Shown: positions 21,005 to 29,924, counted from the stretch's first letter. The stretch is 64,000 bases of DNA from Ectopseudomonas toyotomiensis (GCF_900115695.1 NZ_FOXK01000005.1:186001-250000), one strand, 5' to 3'. The notes: generated by a model not told the origin, from the letters alone. Made by a program: numbers and translations.

Positions 21005-22567
21005 TTACTCCAGCACCACCTCGAGGTCGAGGTGGCACAACCTGCGATAGATCTCGTCCTTGCTGTCGCGCACCGCATGGTTCTGCGGCAGGAGCTCGCA
21101 GCAGTTGTGCAGCAAACGCAGCACATCCAGGGCGAGATCGGGTTCCCACTCGCCGAGACCGGTGGCTTGCAGCGTCTGGTCGAGCGATTCGAGTTGGGTC
21201 TTGGCCAGGTCGTACTTCTTCGCGGCGAAGCACAGGCGGGCCAGGGTCAGTTGCCAGAAGAAACGTTCGCGGCCGCCACGGGCACGCGACATGCCTTGCT
21301 TGAGCTGTTGCACGGCGGCCTTCAGGCCGTCCTTGCGCAGACCGGGTAGCACCTGCTGCAGGGCTTCCTCCCAGGGCGGTGTGGCGCCCTGCTCGCTGGC
21401 AACTGGCTTCTTCTCCACTTCCGGCGCCTGCAGGTGTGGCAGCACGTGGGCGCCGATCCAGACACGGGTTTCGGCGTCGGCGAAGGGCACACCGTCGTGA
21501 AAACGCAGCTCGTCCAGACCGGGAACGCGCTGCAGGAACAGGGCGAACTGGATTTCCACCTCGCGCATGGCCTGTTCGGCCTTGAGCTCCTGCAGGCACT
21601 CCCAGACCAGGCGCTGGCCGTCGAGCCAGAACGGCGCGCGAGCGATGCTGGCTTCCAGATCGGCGAGCAGATCGGCGTAGGCGCCCTGGGCGAAGCGCTC
21701 CTTGTACGAGGCCAGCTTGTCGGCCGGCAAGCCACGCAGGGCGGTGATCTGTTCGGCATTGCGCTCGGGCAGGGACTCGATGGGCAGCCACAGCAGGGTG
21801 CGCGCCAGGCGCAGCGGCTTGAGGTCGGTGGCCTTGTTCTTCAGCCACCAGGCGCACAGCGGGCGAGCGGCGTCCTGCTGGCTGCGCAGGGCCTTGTGCG
21901 CATCCTTCTCGTTTTCGATGGGGCCGCTGCCGGTGATGATCTGGGTAGCGACTTGCTTGACCTGGGCGATGGCAGCGCCAACTGCGCCCGGCTCGGCCTG
22001 GCCCTGGCTGGCGCGCTTGATCTGCTCGTCGAGTCGACGGCACAGCGGCAGCAGCAGCGGCGAGTCCTCGCCGAGGTGGCTCGACAGGGCGGCTTCCAGA
22101 CCGTGCAGGTGTTCGGCCAGACGGCGAAACAGCGGCAGCTGTTCGCTGATCGGCACGTGTTCGGCCAGCGCCTGCTCCAGGCGCGGCAGCAGCCAGTTGA
22201 TGGCGGCGGTGCGGGTCCGCGCCTTGCGCGGGTGCAGCTCGTGCCAGTGGTATTCGCAGAGGTAGTGCAGCAGGTTCAGACCGGCCTGCAGGCCGGCGAA
22301 GGATTCACGTTGGAACAACCCCCAGGTCAGCCAGGTGGCGGCGCGCAAATCCTTGGACTGGGTGGTCAGCAGGTTCTCGCTGCCCTCGCGTACCTTCTGC
22401 CAGTCGATAGCGCCGGTTTCATGCAGCGACGAGGCCTTGCCCAGCTCGGTTTCCAGCATTTCGTATTCGCTGGAATAACGTACGTCTTCACCGGCAAAGT
22501 TCCCTTCATTAATAGGGGATTTGGCCAGATTGAGATAATGAGCGGTGAGCTTGCTGGAGTACGTCAT
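21005..22567 (-). CDS. tssA: Type VI secretion protein TssA (ImpA N-terminal domain)
   Basis: At 520 residues this carries the ImpA-type N-terminal domain: WQKVREGSENLLTTQSKDLRAATWLTWGLFQRESFAGLQAGL, shown by the conserved sKDLRaa and the LL-rich block, followed by HPRKARTRTAAINWLLPRLE. TssA proteins prime and cap sheath and tube assembly. The C-terminal part (after about 350) is helical and Leu/Gln rich. It is the first gene of the minus-strand T6SS operon. The 434 bp before it hold the four-box array described separately. Confidence 0.94.
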   Translation of the reverse strand: MTYSSKLTAHYLNLAKSPINEGNFAGEDVRYSSEYEMLETELGKASSLHETGAIDWQKVREGSENLLTTQSKDLRAATWLTWGLFQRESFAGLQAGLNLLHYLCEYHWHELHPRKARTRTAAINWLLPRLEQALAEHVPISEQLPLFRRLAEHLHGLEAALSSHLGEDSPLLLPLCRRLDEQIKRASQGQAEPGAVGAAIAQVKQVATQIITGSGPIENEKDAHKALRSQQDAARPLCAWWLKNKATDLKPLRLARTLLWLPIESLPERNAEQITALRGLPADKLASYKERFAQGAYADLLADLEASIARAPFWLDGQRLVWECLQELKAEQAMREVEIQFALFLQRVPGLDELRFHDGVPFADAETRVWIGAHVLPHLQAPEVEKKPVASEQGATPPWEEALQQVLPGLRKDGLKAAVQQLKQGMSRARGGRERFFWQLTLARLCFAAKKYDLAKTQLESLDQTLQATGLGEWEPDLALDVLRLLHNCCELLPQNHAVRDSKDEIYRRLCHLDLEVVLE

Positions 22568-23001
22568 TCCATGACTCGACTATTAAAGTGGGCAACTTCC
22601 GCGAAACCTCATATCGCCACTATGGCTTAGAGAAAACATCGCAGTGCGCAACTTTTTGCGCAGTTGTTTGTGCAACAAATTGCGCAAGATCCTTATAAGT
22701 CGGGCATCCTAGCCCCATGACCGGAGGTGAGCAACCGCCCAAAGTGTGAAACGCCTAACATTCGTCGACATCTTTCAAATTATTACCGGAACGCCAGTGC
22801 CGATTATTTGTCTCGCACTCAGGACAAGTTGTTATCGATGTTTTGCGTTTCAGATAAGTCCTTGGATAGTTGTAAGAAATCACTTACTAGCAAATTAGTG
22901 GCGCATCACACTTGCTGGCGCATTGATATTATTTTTTGTGATGCCAGCCACTGTCCAGAGAGCGGGCTTTATGCCAGGGCAGCCGGCCAGCTCAGCGCCT
23001 G
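22568..23001. other. AT-rich intergenic region ahead of the T6SS operon
   Basis: This 434-bp gap is clearly richer in A and T than the flanking genes. Besides the four-box array (22645-22686) it has a perfect 8-bp inverted repeat, GCATCACA at 22903-22910 and TGTGATGC at 22937-22944. I saw no convincing coding sequence, no -24/-12 sigma-54 site and no strong sigma-70 site on the minus strand. It is most likely the main regulatory region for the T6SS operon. AT-richness beside a T6SS also fits silencing by an H-NS-like protein (MvaT/MvaU), which is inference. Confidence 0.6.
22645..22686. promoter_or_regulatory. Array of four TGCGCA-type boxes at exact 12-bp spacing upstream of tssA
   Basis: TGCGCA occurs at 22645, 22657 and 22681, and the variant TGTGCA at 22669, so the starts are exactly 12 bp apart. 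The flanks extend several boxes to TTGCGCAA, which is palindromic. The array ends 78 bp before the tssA start codon. It reads like a multi-site operator or activator platform for the T6SS operon. The protein that binds is unknown; the cluster's own sigma-54 activator is one candidate. Confidence 0.55.
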
Positions 23002-23904
23002 TCAGCTCACCAGAGGCTCGCTGGACAGGCGCAGCTCCAGACGATGCCGCTCGTCGGCTTTCAGCTGCACGACATCCTCCAGCACATTGGCCGTCTCGAT
23101 GCAGAGCATGTTCTGCCAGGCGTCGTCGGGAAATTGCGAGAGGCGCTTGGCCTTGTCGATCCAGGGATTCCACAGCACGGCCGAACGCGAACCACGGGCA
23201 TCCAGATGGATGCGCCGGCCCCAGCCGGGGTCGACGATACTTAGCCGCGCAGGGGTATCGAGGTAGATGCGATCCGTCTCGGCGCTGAATCCCAGTTCGT
23301 CCTGCTGACGCAGCTCCTGCCAGTCCATCAGGGTGTCGATGTAGCGACAGGCCTGCAGCCCCTCGACGCTGACCTGGCGCACGTCGCTGACGGCGAAGTA
23401 GCTGTGCAGCGCCTGGCTCAGGGTCAGGGGCGTGTCACCGCGATTGTGGGTTTCCAGGCTCATGCTGAGATCCTGCGCCAGACGCACGACGAAAGTCAGG
23501 CCGACGTCCCTGGGCCAGCCCTCCAGCGGCTGAGTACGCGTGTCATAGACAAAGCGCAGAGTGACGGTATCGTCCTCCTCGTCGATGCCCAGCAGCTCCC
23601 AGTCCAGCGCTCGCACCAGGCCGTGGGCCGGCGCCTGCTCCTGATGATAGTGCGCCTGTACGGCCTGCGGATTGCGCCGCAGGTCACCGAACCAGGGCCA
23701 GCAGACCGGCACACCACCACGCACACTTTGACCGCGCTGGTAGGCCGCATCCGGGCTTAGCCAGATCAGCGGCGGCTGCTCGCCCTGCTGGTAACTGAGA
23801 ACCTGCGCCCCCTGCTGGGCCACCAGCAATTCGCTGTCAGCGGCACGGATGCGCCAGCAGACCAATTGATCCAGTTCCACGCGTTCGACTTGGGCGGTGC
23901 TCAT
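23002..23904 (-). CDS. D-hexose-6-phosphate mutarotase (aldose 1-epimerase family)
   Basis: The protein has 300 residues from the ATG at 23904, which has a GAGAGG ribosome binding site; the frame stays open 15 codons further without support. Family features include VLSYQQGEQPPLIWLSPDA, a GGVPVCWPWFG substrate-site segment, APAHGLVRALDW and LHSYFAVSD. These match the YeaD-like group that interconverts alpha and beta anomers of glucose-6-phosphate. It stands alone between the T6SS regulatory region and the TRAP transporter genes. Confidence 0.88.
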   Translation of the reverse strand: MSTAQVERVELDQLVCWRIRAADSELLVAQQGAQVLSYQQGEQPPLIWLSPDAAYQRGQSVRGGVPVCWPWFGDLRRNPQAVQAHYHQEQAPAHGLVRALDWELLGIDEEDDTVTLRFVYDTRTQPLEGWPRDVGLTFVVRLAQDLSMSLETHNRGDTPLTLSQALHSYFAVSDVRQVSVEGLQACRYIDTLMDWQELRQQDELGFSAETDRIYLDTPARLSIVDPGWGRRIHLDARGSRSAVLWNPWIDKAKRLSQFPDDAWQNMLCIETANVLEDVVQLKADERHRLELRLSSEPLVS

Positions 23905-23945
23905 GACGACCTCTCGCTGAGATAGATGACAGATAGTGTGACAAC

Positions 23946-23984
23946 GCAAAAAGCAAAACGCCCATCACAAGGACGGGCGTTTTG
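23946..23984 (-). terminator. Rho-independent terminator after the TRAP large permease gene
   Basis: GCAAAACGCCC at 23953-23963 pairs with GGGCGTTTTGC at 23974-23984. Read on the minus strand the stem is followed by TTTTT, so it ends transcripts coming from 24005-25916. It stands before the mutarotase start. Confidence 0.8.
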
Positions 23985-24004
23985 CCAAACCAGGCCAGCG
24001 ATGC

Positions 24005-25381
24005 TTACTTGCCGTAGACCTGCTCCGGCAGCCAGGTAATCAGCCCGGGGAACATGTAGGCGATTACCAGCAGCAGAATCTGGATCAGGATGAACGGCAC
24101 GACACCCTTGTAGATGGTGCTGGTGGGAATGCTCGCCGGCGTCACGCCACGCAGGTAGAACAGGGCGAAGCCGAATGGCGGAGTGAGGAAGGACGTTTGC
24201 AGGTTCAGTGCGATCATCACGCCGAGCCAGATCGGATCGAGGCCCATGGCCAGCAGCACCGGCCCGACGATCGGTACCACCACGAAGGTGATCTCGATGA
24301 AGTCGAGAATGAAGCCGAGCAGGAAGATCACCACCATCACCAGGAAGAACGCACCCAGCACGCCGCCTGGCAACTGGGCGAACACGTCCTCGATCAATGC
24401 CTCGCCACCGAAGCCGCGGAACACCAGGGAGAACAGCGAAGCACCGATCAGGATCATGAAGACCATGGCACTGATTTCGGTGGTGCCGTAGGCCACTTCC
24501 TTGAGCTGGCCGAAGTTCAGCTTGCCCTTGCTGAAGGCCAGCAACATGGCGCCCACGGCACCCAATGCAGCAGCCTCGGTAGGCGTGGCATAACCGGCGA
24601 GGATCGAGCCCAGCACCGCGCCAATCAGGATCAGCGGCGGAATCAGCGCCTTGCCCAGTTTGCCCCACTCGATCGGACCCAGTTCCTCCTGCGGCAACGC
24701 CGGCAGTTTCTTCGGCTGGAAGATGGCCACGGCGATGATGTAGACGATGTACAGGCCAACCAGCAGCAGCCCGGGAATCAGCGCACCGACGAACAGGTCG
24801 CCGACCGATACGGTCTTCGGCGAGAAGATGCCCATCTTCAACTGCGCCTGCTGATAGGCGCTGGACATCACGTCACCCAGCAGCACCAGCACGATGGACG
24901 GCGGGATGATCTGACCCAGGGTGCCGGTGGCGGCCAGAGTCCCGGTGGAAATGGCCGGATCGTAACCGCGACGCAGCATGGTCGGCAGCGCCAGCAGGCC
25001 CATGGTCACCACGGTGGCACCGACGATACCGGTAGAAGCAGCCAGCAGAGCGCCGACCACGCACACGGAAATTGCCAGGCCGCCACGCAGGGTGCCGAAC
25101 AGGCGCGACATGGACTCGAGCAAGTCCTCGGCCACCCGTGAACGTTCCAGCATCACGCCCATGAACACGAACAACGGCACGGCAAGCATGGTCTGGTTGT
25201 TCATGATGCCGAACAGGCGGTTCGGCAGGGCGCTGAGGTAACCGGGGTCGAAGGTGCCCGTGACAACACCGATAGCGGCGAACAGCAGGGAAACGCCGGC
25301 CAGGGTGAACGCCACCGGGAAGCCGGCCATCAAGGCCACGCAAATACTGACGAACAGCAGAATCGCCATCAACTCAGCCAT
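24005..25381 (-). CDS. TRAP transporter large permease subunit (DctM type)
   Basis: This 458-residue protein is almost wholly membrane segments, as expected for the 12-helix DctM subunit that carries Na+-coupled transport. Family blocks include FVFMGVMLERS near 75, STGIVGATVVTMGLLALPTML near 115-135 and LNLQTSFLTPPFGFALFYLRG near 385-405. It overlaps the small subunit gene by 8 bp. The binding-protein gene is divergent at 26104. The binding protein's type suggests a monocarboxylate or 2-oxo acid as substrate; this is inference. Confidence 0.93.
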   Translation of the reverse strand: MAELMAILLFVSICVALMAGFPVAFTLAGVSLLFAAIGVVTGTFDPGYLSALPNRLFGIMNNQTMLAVPLFVFMGVMLERSRVAEDLLESMSRLFGTLRGGLAISVCVVGALLAASTGIVGATVVTMGLLALPTMLRRGYDPAISTGTLAATGTLGQIIPPSIVLVLLGDVMSSAYQQAQLKMGIFSPKTVSVGDLFVGALIPGLLLVGLYIVYIIAVAIFQPKKLPALPQEELGPIEWGKLGKALIPPLILIGAVLGSILAGYATPTEAAALGAVGAMLLAFSKGKLNFGQLKEVAYGTTEISAMVFMILIGASLFSLVFRGFGGEALIEDVFAQLPGGVLGAFFLVMVVIFLLGFILDFIEITFVVVPIVGPVLLAMGLDPIWLGVMIALNLQTSFLTPPFGFALFYLRGVTPASIPTSTIYKGVVPFILIQILLLVIAYMFPGLITWLPEQVYGK

Positions 25382-25916
25382 GTTTCACCTCCGGAGCCGG
25401 CAGGCGACCGCTGAAGACGTAGAGCGCCTTGATCAGATTGGAAATACCTTGCAGTACCAGGCTGATGACCAGCACCAGGATGATGCTTTTCTGCAGATAG
25501 ACGAACTTGAGGCCGCCGGACTCGCTGGAGGCTTCGAGCGTTGACCAGGCATTGCTGACGTAGTCCCAGCTGGCCCAGCCGAGGAACAGCGCGACCGGCA
25601 GCAGGAACAGCAGGTTACCGAAAATCTCCACCAGCGCCTGACGGCGGCCGCTGAACTTCTGGTAGAAGATATCCACGCGCACGTGTCCGTTGCGTTGCAG
25701 CACCCAGGCCGCCGCGCCCATGAACACCAGTGCGTGAGCGTAAAGCACCGCTTCCTGCAGGGCTGTCGCACCGATACCGAAACCGTAACGCAGTACCACG
25801 ACGATGGCGGTACCGATCACCAAAAATACCGTCAGCCAGGCGCAGGCCTTGCCGAATAGGGCGTTGCACGCATCGATGAAGCGTGCCAACCCGAGTAAAG
25901 GGGGGAGATTGGGCAT
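25374..25916 (-). CDS. TRAP transporter small permease subunit (DctQ type)
   Basis: This 180-residue protein has four predicted membrane segments (about 22-40, 58-75, 98-118 and 138-160) and the central LQRNGHVRVDIFY segment typical of DctQ. It forms the membrane complex with the large subunit. ATG at 25916 is the first codon of the operon. A 187-bp divergent region with a 14-bp palindrome separates it from the binding-protein gene. Confidence 0.92.
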   Translation of the reverse strand: MPNLPPLLGLARFIDACNALFGKACAWLTVFLVIGTAIVVVLRYGFGIGATALQEAVLYAHALVFMGAAAWVLQRNGHVRVDIFYQKFSGRRQALVEIFGNLLFLLPVALFLGWASWDYVSNAWSTLEASSESGGLKFVYLQKSIILVLVISLVLQGISNLIKALYVFSGRLPAPEVKHG

Positions 25917-25989
25917 GGCAGGACCTTATTTTTATAGCCAAGGGGCTCGGGATTCTAGGGGGCCGCTCAAGAGCGTCGCAACCCGCAAT

Positions 25990-26003
25990 ACTACGTACGT
26001 AGT
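25990..26003. promoter_or_regulatory. Perfect 14-bp palindrome in the divergent TRAP promoter region
   Basis: ACTACGTACGTAGT reads the same on both strands. It lies 74 bp before dctQ and 101 bp before the binding-protein gene, so one bound protein could act on both directions. The two-component system at 27778-29799 is the obvious candidate regulator (inference). Confidence 0.5.
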
Positions 26004-26103
26004 CGCTGCGCTTGAGTGATGCTACTGCCTATGATAGTCAGAACGCTCCGAATACTGGCGATCCTGGTGTTCGGGTAACTAGTACAACAACAAGGAGCAT
26101 TGC

Positions 26104-27204
26104 ATGAAACGTCGCGACATACTCGCCGCAGCGGGCGTAGGCCTTGCAGCAACCGCACTGGCTGGCTGTAAAGAAGATTCCAAGAGCGCCGCAGCACCCC
26201 AAGAGGGTTCGAGTGCTCAGACCTTCAACTGGAAAATGGTCACCTCCTGGCCAAAGAACTTCCCGGGCGTCGGCGTCGGGGCCGAGCGCTTCGCCAAGCT
26301 GGTCGACGAAATGAGTAACGGCCGCCTGAAGGTCAAGGTGTACGCAGCAGGTGAACTGGTACCGGCACTGGAAGTGTTCGATGCGGTCTCCCGCGGTACC
26401 GCCGAGATGGGTCACGGCGCACCGTATTACTGGAAAGGCAAAGTCCCGGCTGCGCAGTTCTTCTGCGCCTCGCCATTCGGCCCCAACGCCCAGGAAATGA
26501 ACGCCTGGCTGCACCGCGGTGGTGGTCAGCAGCTGTGGGAAGAGGTCTACAAACCATTCGGCGTGCTGCCGATGGCCTGTGGCAACACCGGCGTGCAGAC
26601 CGCCGGCTGGTTCAACAAGGAAATGAACTCGGTCGACGACTTCAAAGGTCTGAAGATGCGCACCCCAGGCCTGGGCGGCGAAGTGCTGACCAAGATGGGC
26701 GGCACCGTGGTCAACATGCCGGCCGGTGAAATCTTCACTGCCATGCAGACTGGCGCCATCGACGCCACCGAGTGGATCGGCCCATACAATGACCTGGCCC
26801 TCGGCCTGCACAAAGCAGCCAAGTACTACTACACCCCGGGCTGGCAGGAGCCGAGCGTGCTGTTCGAACTGGACGTCAACATCAAGGCCTGGGAAACCCT
26901 GCCGCCAGACCTGCAGGCCATCGTTCGCGCAGCCGCCCGTGACGTCAACGGCGACATGCTCGACGACTACAACGCCAAGAACATGGAAGCCATGGAGCAA
27001 CTCAAGGCCGACGGCGTGGAAGTTCGCCGCTTGCCGGATGAAGTCCTGGCGCGCCTGAAGGAAGTGGCGGCCGAGGTGGTCGATGCCAGCGCAGCGGCCG
27101 ACCCGGCAGCAACCAAGGTGTGGGAACACCAGAAGGCCTACCTCAAGCGCCTGTACGAATACGCGGAAAGCAACGAGAAGGACATCTACAACATCCGTGG
27201 CTGA
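26104..27204 (+). CDS. TRAP transporter substrate-binding protein (DctP/TakP type), Tat-exported lipoprotein
   Basis: This 366-residue protein begins MKRRDILAAAGVGLAATALAGC: a twin-arginine-like KRRD motif combined with a lipobox, so it is probably exported folded and lipid-anchored. The mature part has the TRAP solute-receptor fold: FNWKMVTSWPKNFPGVGVGAERFA, FDAVSRGTAEMGHGAPYYW, GLKMRTPGLGGEVLTKMGG and AGEIFTAMQTGAIDATEWIGPYND. It resembles the 2-oxo acid/lactate-binding group (TakP-like). AAGGAG precedes the ATG. The permease genes are divergent, which is less usual than a single dctPQM operon. Confidence 0.93.
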   Translation: MKRRDILAAAGVGLAATALAGCKEDSKSAAAPQEGSSAQTFNWKMVTSWPKNFPGVGVGAERFAKLVDEMSNGRLKVKVYAAGELVPALEVFDAVSRGTAEMGHGAPYYWKGKVPAAQFFCASPFGPNAQEMNAWLHRGGGQQLWEEVYKPFGVLPMACGNTGVQTAGWFNKEMNSVDDFKGLKMRTPGLGGEVLTKMGGTVVNMPAGEIFTAMQTGAIDATEWIGPYNDLALGLHKAAKYYYTPGWQEPSVLFELDVNIKAWETLPPDLQAIVRAAARDVNGDMLDDYNAKNMEAMEQLKADGVEVRRLPDEVLARLKEVAAEVVDASAAADPAATKVWEHQKAYLKRLYEYAESNEKDIYNIRG

Positions 27205-27777
27205 TTCCCGAGCCACGAAAATGTCGGCATCGCACTGCGAGCCGTTCGCCTAGCCTGGTGAATATCGAAGACCCGGTGAAATCACCGGGTCTTCGGTTTG
27301 ACCCAAGGCAGGTGACCGGTGTCCGTACCGCTCGCAGCAAATCGAGCGATTTCTCAACTCGATTCGCTGTATGCCAACCCAGCCGCTTCATGCGCGGCCA
27401 GTCCCACTTGGCCAACAGACTACGCAGCAGAAGCGATTGCGCCCATTCAGTCAGATGACACCTCGCCTTCACCAGCTCATGGATGTCTCCAGCACTCAAC
27501 GCGTCAAGTGAGAGCCGTCGCGGATCTGCCCTGATCGCCGACGAAGTGCGCGTCTCGGCCAGCCGCACGCCACAAAGCACGCTGAAAATCCGGGTATGAT
27601 CGACTGCCTGCAGACACGCCCCCGAAGACACATGGATGCGATGCGCCGTTTCATGCCACTGGGCAGGCGAGTCAGGCCAACGCCTCTCGGACCCGCCAGA
27701 CTCGGCGATGACCCAGGTACTCTGCTACGCCAATTTCGCATTCAGTTGGCTGTGTTCTTTCTGGAATGACCTGACCC
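27205..27777. other. 573-bp gap with a terminator and no supported gene
   Basis: The first 100 bp hold the strong terminator at 27266-27299. The rest lacks a reading frame with a good start and recognisable product. A minus-strand frame of 162 codons (27143-27631) crosses the terminator and ends inside the binding-protein gene, which argues against it. Its middle section (about 27370-27620) could be a decayed gene. The end of the gap must contain the promoter of the histidine kinase gene. Confidence 0.55.
27266..27299 (+). terminator. Terminator after the TRAP binding-protein gene
   Basis: CGAAGACCCGGTGA and TCACCGGGTCTTCG form a 14-base perfect inverted repeat around a tight AA centre, followed by GGTTTG. 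The stem is long and GC-rich but the T run is short, so a rho-independent terminator is likely though not textbook. Confidence 0.7.
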
Positions 27778-29127
27778 ATGCAGCTCAAACACAAGATAGT
27801 CGCACTCAGCGTGCTGCCGTTGCTGCTGGCCGTGGCGGTGGTCTGCGTTCTGGTGTTCTTCCAGAACCAGCGCCTGGGCGAACAACAGGCGCGCCTGATC
27901 GAAGACAGCATCCTGGCGAGCAAGCGCGTCGAGCTCAAACACTATGTCGAGATGGCCCTGAGCATCATTTCGCCGTTGTACGAAAGCGGCCGCGACGATG
28001 CCGAGATCAAACAACAGGTGCTGGGAGTGCTGGCCAGAATCAGCTTCGGCAGCGATGGTTACTTCTTCGTTTATGAAAGCAACGGGCGCAACCTGATGCA
28101 CCCGCGTCAGGGTGAGCTGGTCGGTCAGGATCTATGGAACATGACCGACCCTCGCGGCCTACTGGTCATTCAAGCCCTGATGCAAAGCGCGCACAACGGC
28201 GACGGCTTCCAGCTTTACGCCTGGCAGAAACCATCGACCGGCGAGGTGACCGACAAGCTGGCCTATGTGGTTATGCTCGAGCGCTGGGGCTGGATGCTTG
28301 GCACAGGGATTTACCTGGAGGACGTCGACCAGGCGATTGCCCAGGTGCATGACGAGGCCTCCAATGGCATCCACGCCACCATGCTGGCGATTGCCGGTCT
28401 GGCCCTGGTCGCGGTGTTGCTGGTATTCGTCGGCGGCCTGGCGCTGAACCTCAGCGAGCATCGCCTGGCTGATCGCAAGCTGCAGTTGCTCACCCAACGC
28501 ATCGTCAACCTGCAGGAAGAGGAACGCTCGCGGGTTTCGCGTGAACTCCACGATGGCATCAGCCAGCTGCTTGCCTCGATCAAGTTCCAGTTCGAATTGG
28601 CCAGCCTTGAACTTGCATCAGGCAATGATCAGGGCCTGGAAACGCTATACAAAGGCACCGAGCGGCTAGCAGGTGCTATTGGCGAAGTACGGCGGATTTC
28701 TCACGACCTGCACCCCTCGCTGCTCGACACCCTTGGCCTGCCCGCAGCGATTGGTCAGCTGGTTGCCGAGTTCGAGCAACGCAGCGGCCTGCTGATCGAC
28801 TACAGGAATGACCTGGGCGATATATTACTCACCGATGGGATGGCGGTTGCGCTGTTCAGGATTCTGCAAGAAGCGCTGACCAACATCGAGCGCCATGCGC
28901 AGGCGAACACCGTTGCCATTAGCCTCGACGGCAGGGCACGACGGGTACGCTTGCGGGTTCGTGACGACGGCGTCGGTTTCAGCTCCCGGCATTTCGACAC
29001 CCTCACTGGAGGTATCGGCCTACGCAACATCCGTCAGCGTGTCGAACATTTTGGCGGGCGCTTCGCCCTTACATCACAACCCGGCCACACGGAGCTGATG
29101 GTGACGCTGCCGCTGTCAACAACCTAG
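27778..29127 (+). CDS. Sensor histidine kinase with extracytoplasmic single-Cache domain (NarX-like)
   Basis: This 449-residue protein has a membrane segment at about 8-28, a periplasmic single-Cache domain (about 30-195) with GYFFVY at 94-99 and WGWMLGTGIY at 170-179, a second segment at about 200-222, and then a HisKA_3-type dimerisation domain. The phosphorylated His is H258 in SRELHDGISQ. The ATPase domain follows (ALTNIERHAQAN, DDGVGF, GIGLRNIRQR). Cache sensors of this group often detect short organic acids. The gene follows the TRAP genes and precedes a response regulator by 42 bp, so it probably senses the TRAP substrate and controls its uptake (inference). Confidence 0.92.
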   Translation: MQLKHKIVALSVLPLLLAVAVVCVLVFFQNQRLGEQQARLIEDSILASKRVELKHYVEMALSIISPLYESGRDDAEIKQQVLGVLARISFGSDGYFFVYESNGRNLMHPRQGELVGQDLWNMTDPRGLLVIQALMQSAHNGDGFQLYAWQKPSTGEVTDKLAYVVMLERWGWMLGTGIYLEDVDQAIAQVHDEASNGIHATMLAIAGLALVAVLLVFVGGLALNLSEHRLADRKLQLLTQRIVNLQEEERSRVSRELHDGISQLLASIKFQFELASLELASGNDQGLETLYKGTERLAGAIGEVRRISHDLHPSLLDTLGLPAAIGQLVAEFEQRSGLLIDYRNDLGDILLTDGMAVALFRILQEALTNIERHAQANTVAISLDGRARRVRLRVRDDGVGFSSRHFDTLTGGIGLRNIRQRVEHFGGRFALTSQPGHTELMVTLPLSTT

Positions 29128-29169
29128 CCCTCTCGACCGAAGCAACCAAAACAACAAGAGCACGCACGA

Positions 29170-29799
29170 ATGACCGCTGCCATACGAATTGCCCTGATAG
29201 ATGACCATGCCCTGGTGCGCGAAGGTATTCGAGCACTGCTCGAGGTGGTGCCTCATTTCGAGGTCGTCGGGGAGGCGGGCAGCGGTGCCGAGGCATTCGA
29301 CCTGATACAGAGCACCCAAGTCGACATCCTGCTAATGGATGTTGGCTTGCGCGACATCAATGGGCTGGAGCTGACCCGACAGTTGCGCGAGCGTTACCCG
29401 GCCATAAAGGTGCTAATGCTGAGCATGTATGACAATCAGGAGTATGTGAGCAGCTCGCTGGCGGTTGGCGCCAGTGGCTACGTTCTGAAGGAAGCGCCTT
29501 CCCGCGAAATCGTCGCGGCTATCGAAGCCATTGCCGCCGGTGGCAGCTTCTACAGCGGCGATATCGCACGCAAGCTGGTCAAGCCGGCTCCGAGCGAAGA
29601 GGAGCTGACGCCGCGCGAACGCGAGGTGCTGCTGATGCTCGCCCAAGGCCTTAACAACAAGGTCATGGCCCGCACCCTGCATATCAGCGTACGCACCGTC
29701 GAAACCCATCGCCTGAGCATCAGGCGCAAACTGGCTATCGACAAGCCGGTGGACCTGCTCAAGCACGCCCTGGCCCATGGTTGGGTGCCCTACGACTAG
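29170..29799 (+). CDS. Two-component response regulator, NarL/LuxR family
   Basis: This 209-residue protein has a receiver domain (1-120) with acidic D11/D12, phosphoacceptor D57 (LLMDVGL) and a lysine near 105 (YVLKEAP). A LuxR-type helix-turn-helix follows at about 147-209 (LTPREREVLLMLAQGLNNK, then RTVETHRLSIRRKL). It is the partner of the adjacent histidine kinase. The 14-bp palindrome between the TRAP genes is a plausible target site, since NarL-type regulators bind short inverted repeats. Confidence 0.94.
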   Translation: MTAAIRIALIDDHALVREGIRALLEVVPHFEVVGEAGSGAEAFDLIQSTQVDILLMDVGLRDINGLELTRQLRERYPAIKVLMLSMYDNQEYVSSSLAVGASGYVLKEAPSREIVAAIEAIAAGGSFYSGDIARKLVKPAPSEEELTPREREVLLMLAQGLNNKVMARTLHISVRTVETHRLSIRRKLAIDKPVDLLKHALAHGWVPYD

Positions 29800-29924
29800 C
29801 GGGCCGTTACAACCCCGGGAAATAGCGTGGATACAGCCCTGTAGCGTCTGATCGCTGAGACGCAGCAATTGACGGCGGGTGGCTCAAGCCCTTGTCAGCT
29901 CAGGCCAAGGCATTCGTTGCGGTC

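Noticed and set aside
22568-22741. Sigma-54 promoter directly before tssA
   Set aside because: I checked every GG for GC ten bases later on the minus strand. No site fits; the nearest, GAGG to GTTGC, has the wrong spacing.
22903-22944. GCATCACA/TGTGATGC inverted repeat as a terminator of the mutarotase gene
   Set aside because: The arms are 26 bases apart and no T run follows on the minus strand, so it is noted only as part of the regulatory region.
27143-27631. Minus-strand open frame of 162 codons
   Set aside because: It crosses the dctP terminator and ends within dctP, has no clear ribosome binding site and gives no recognisable protein. Kept only as a possible relic.
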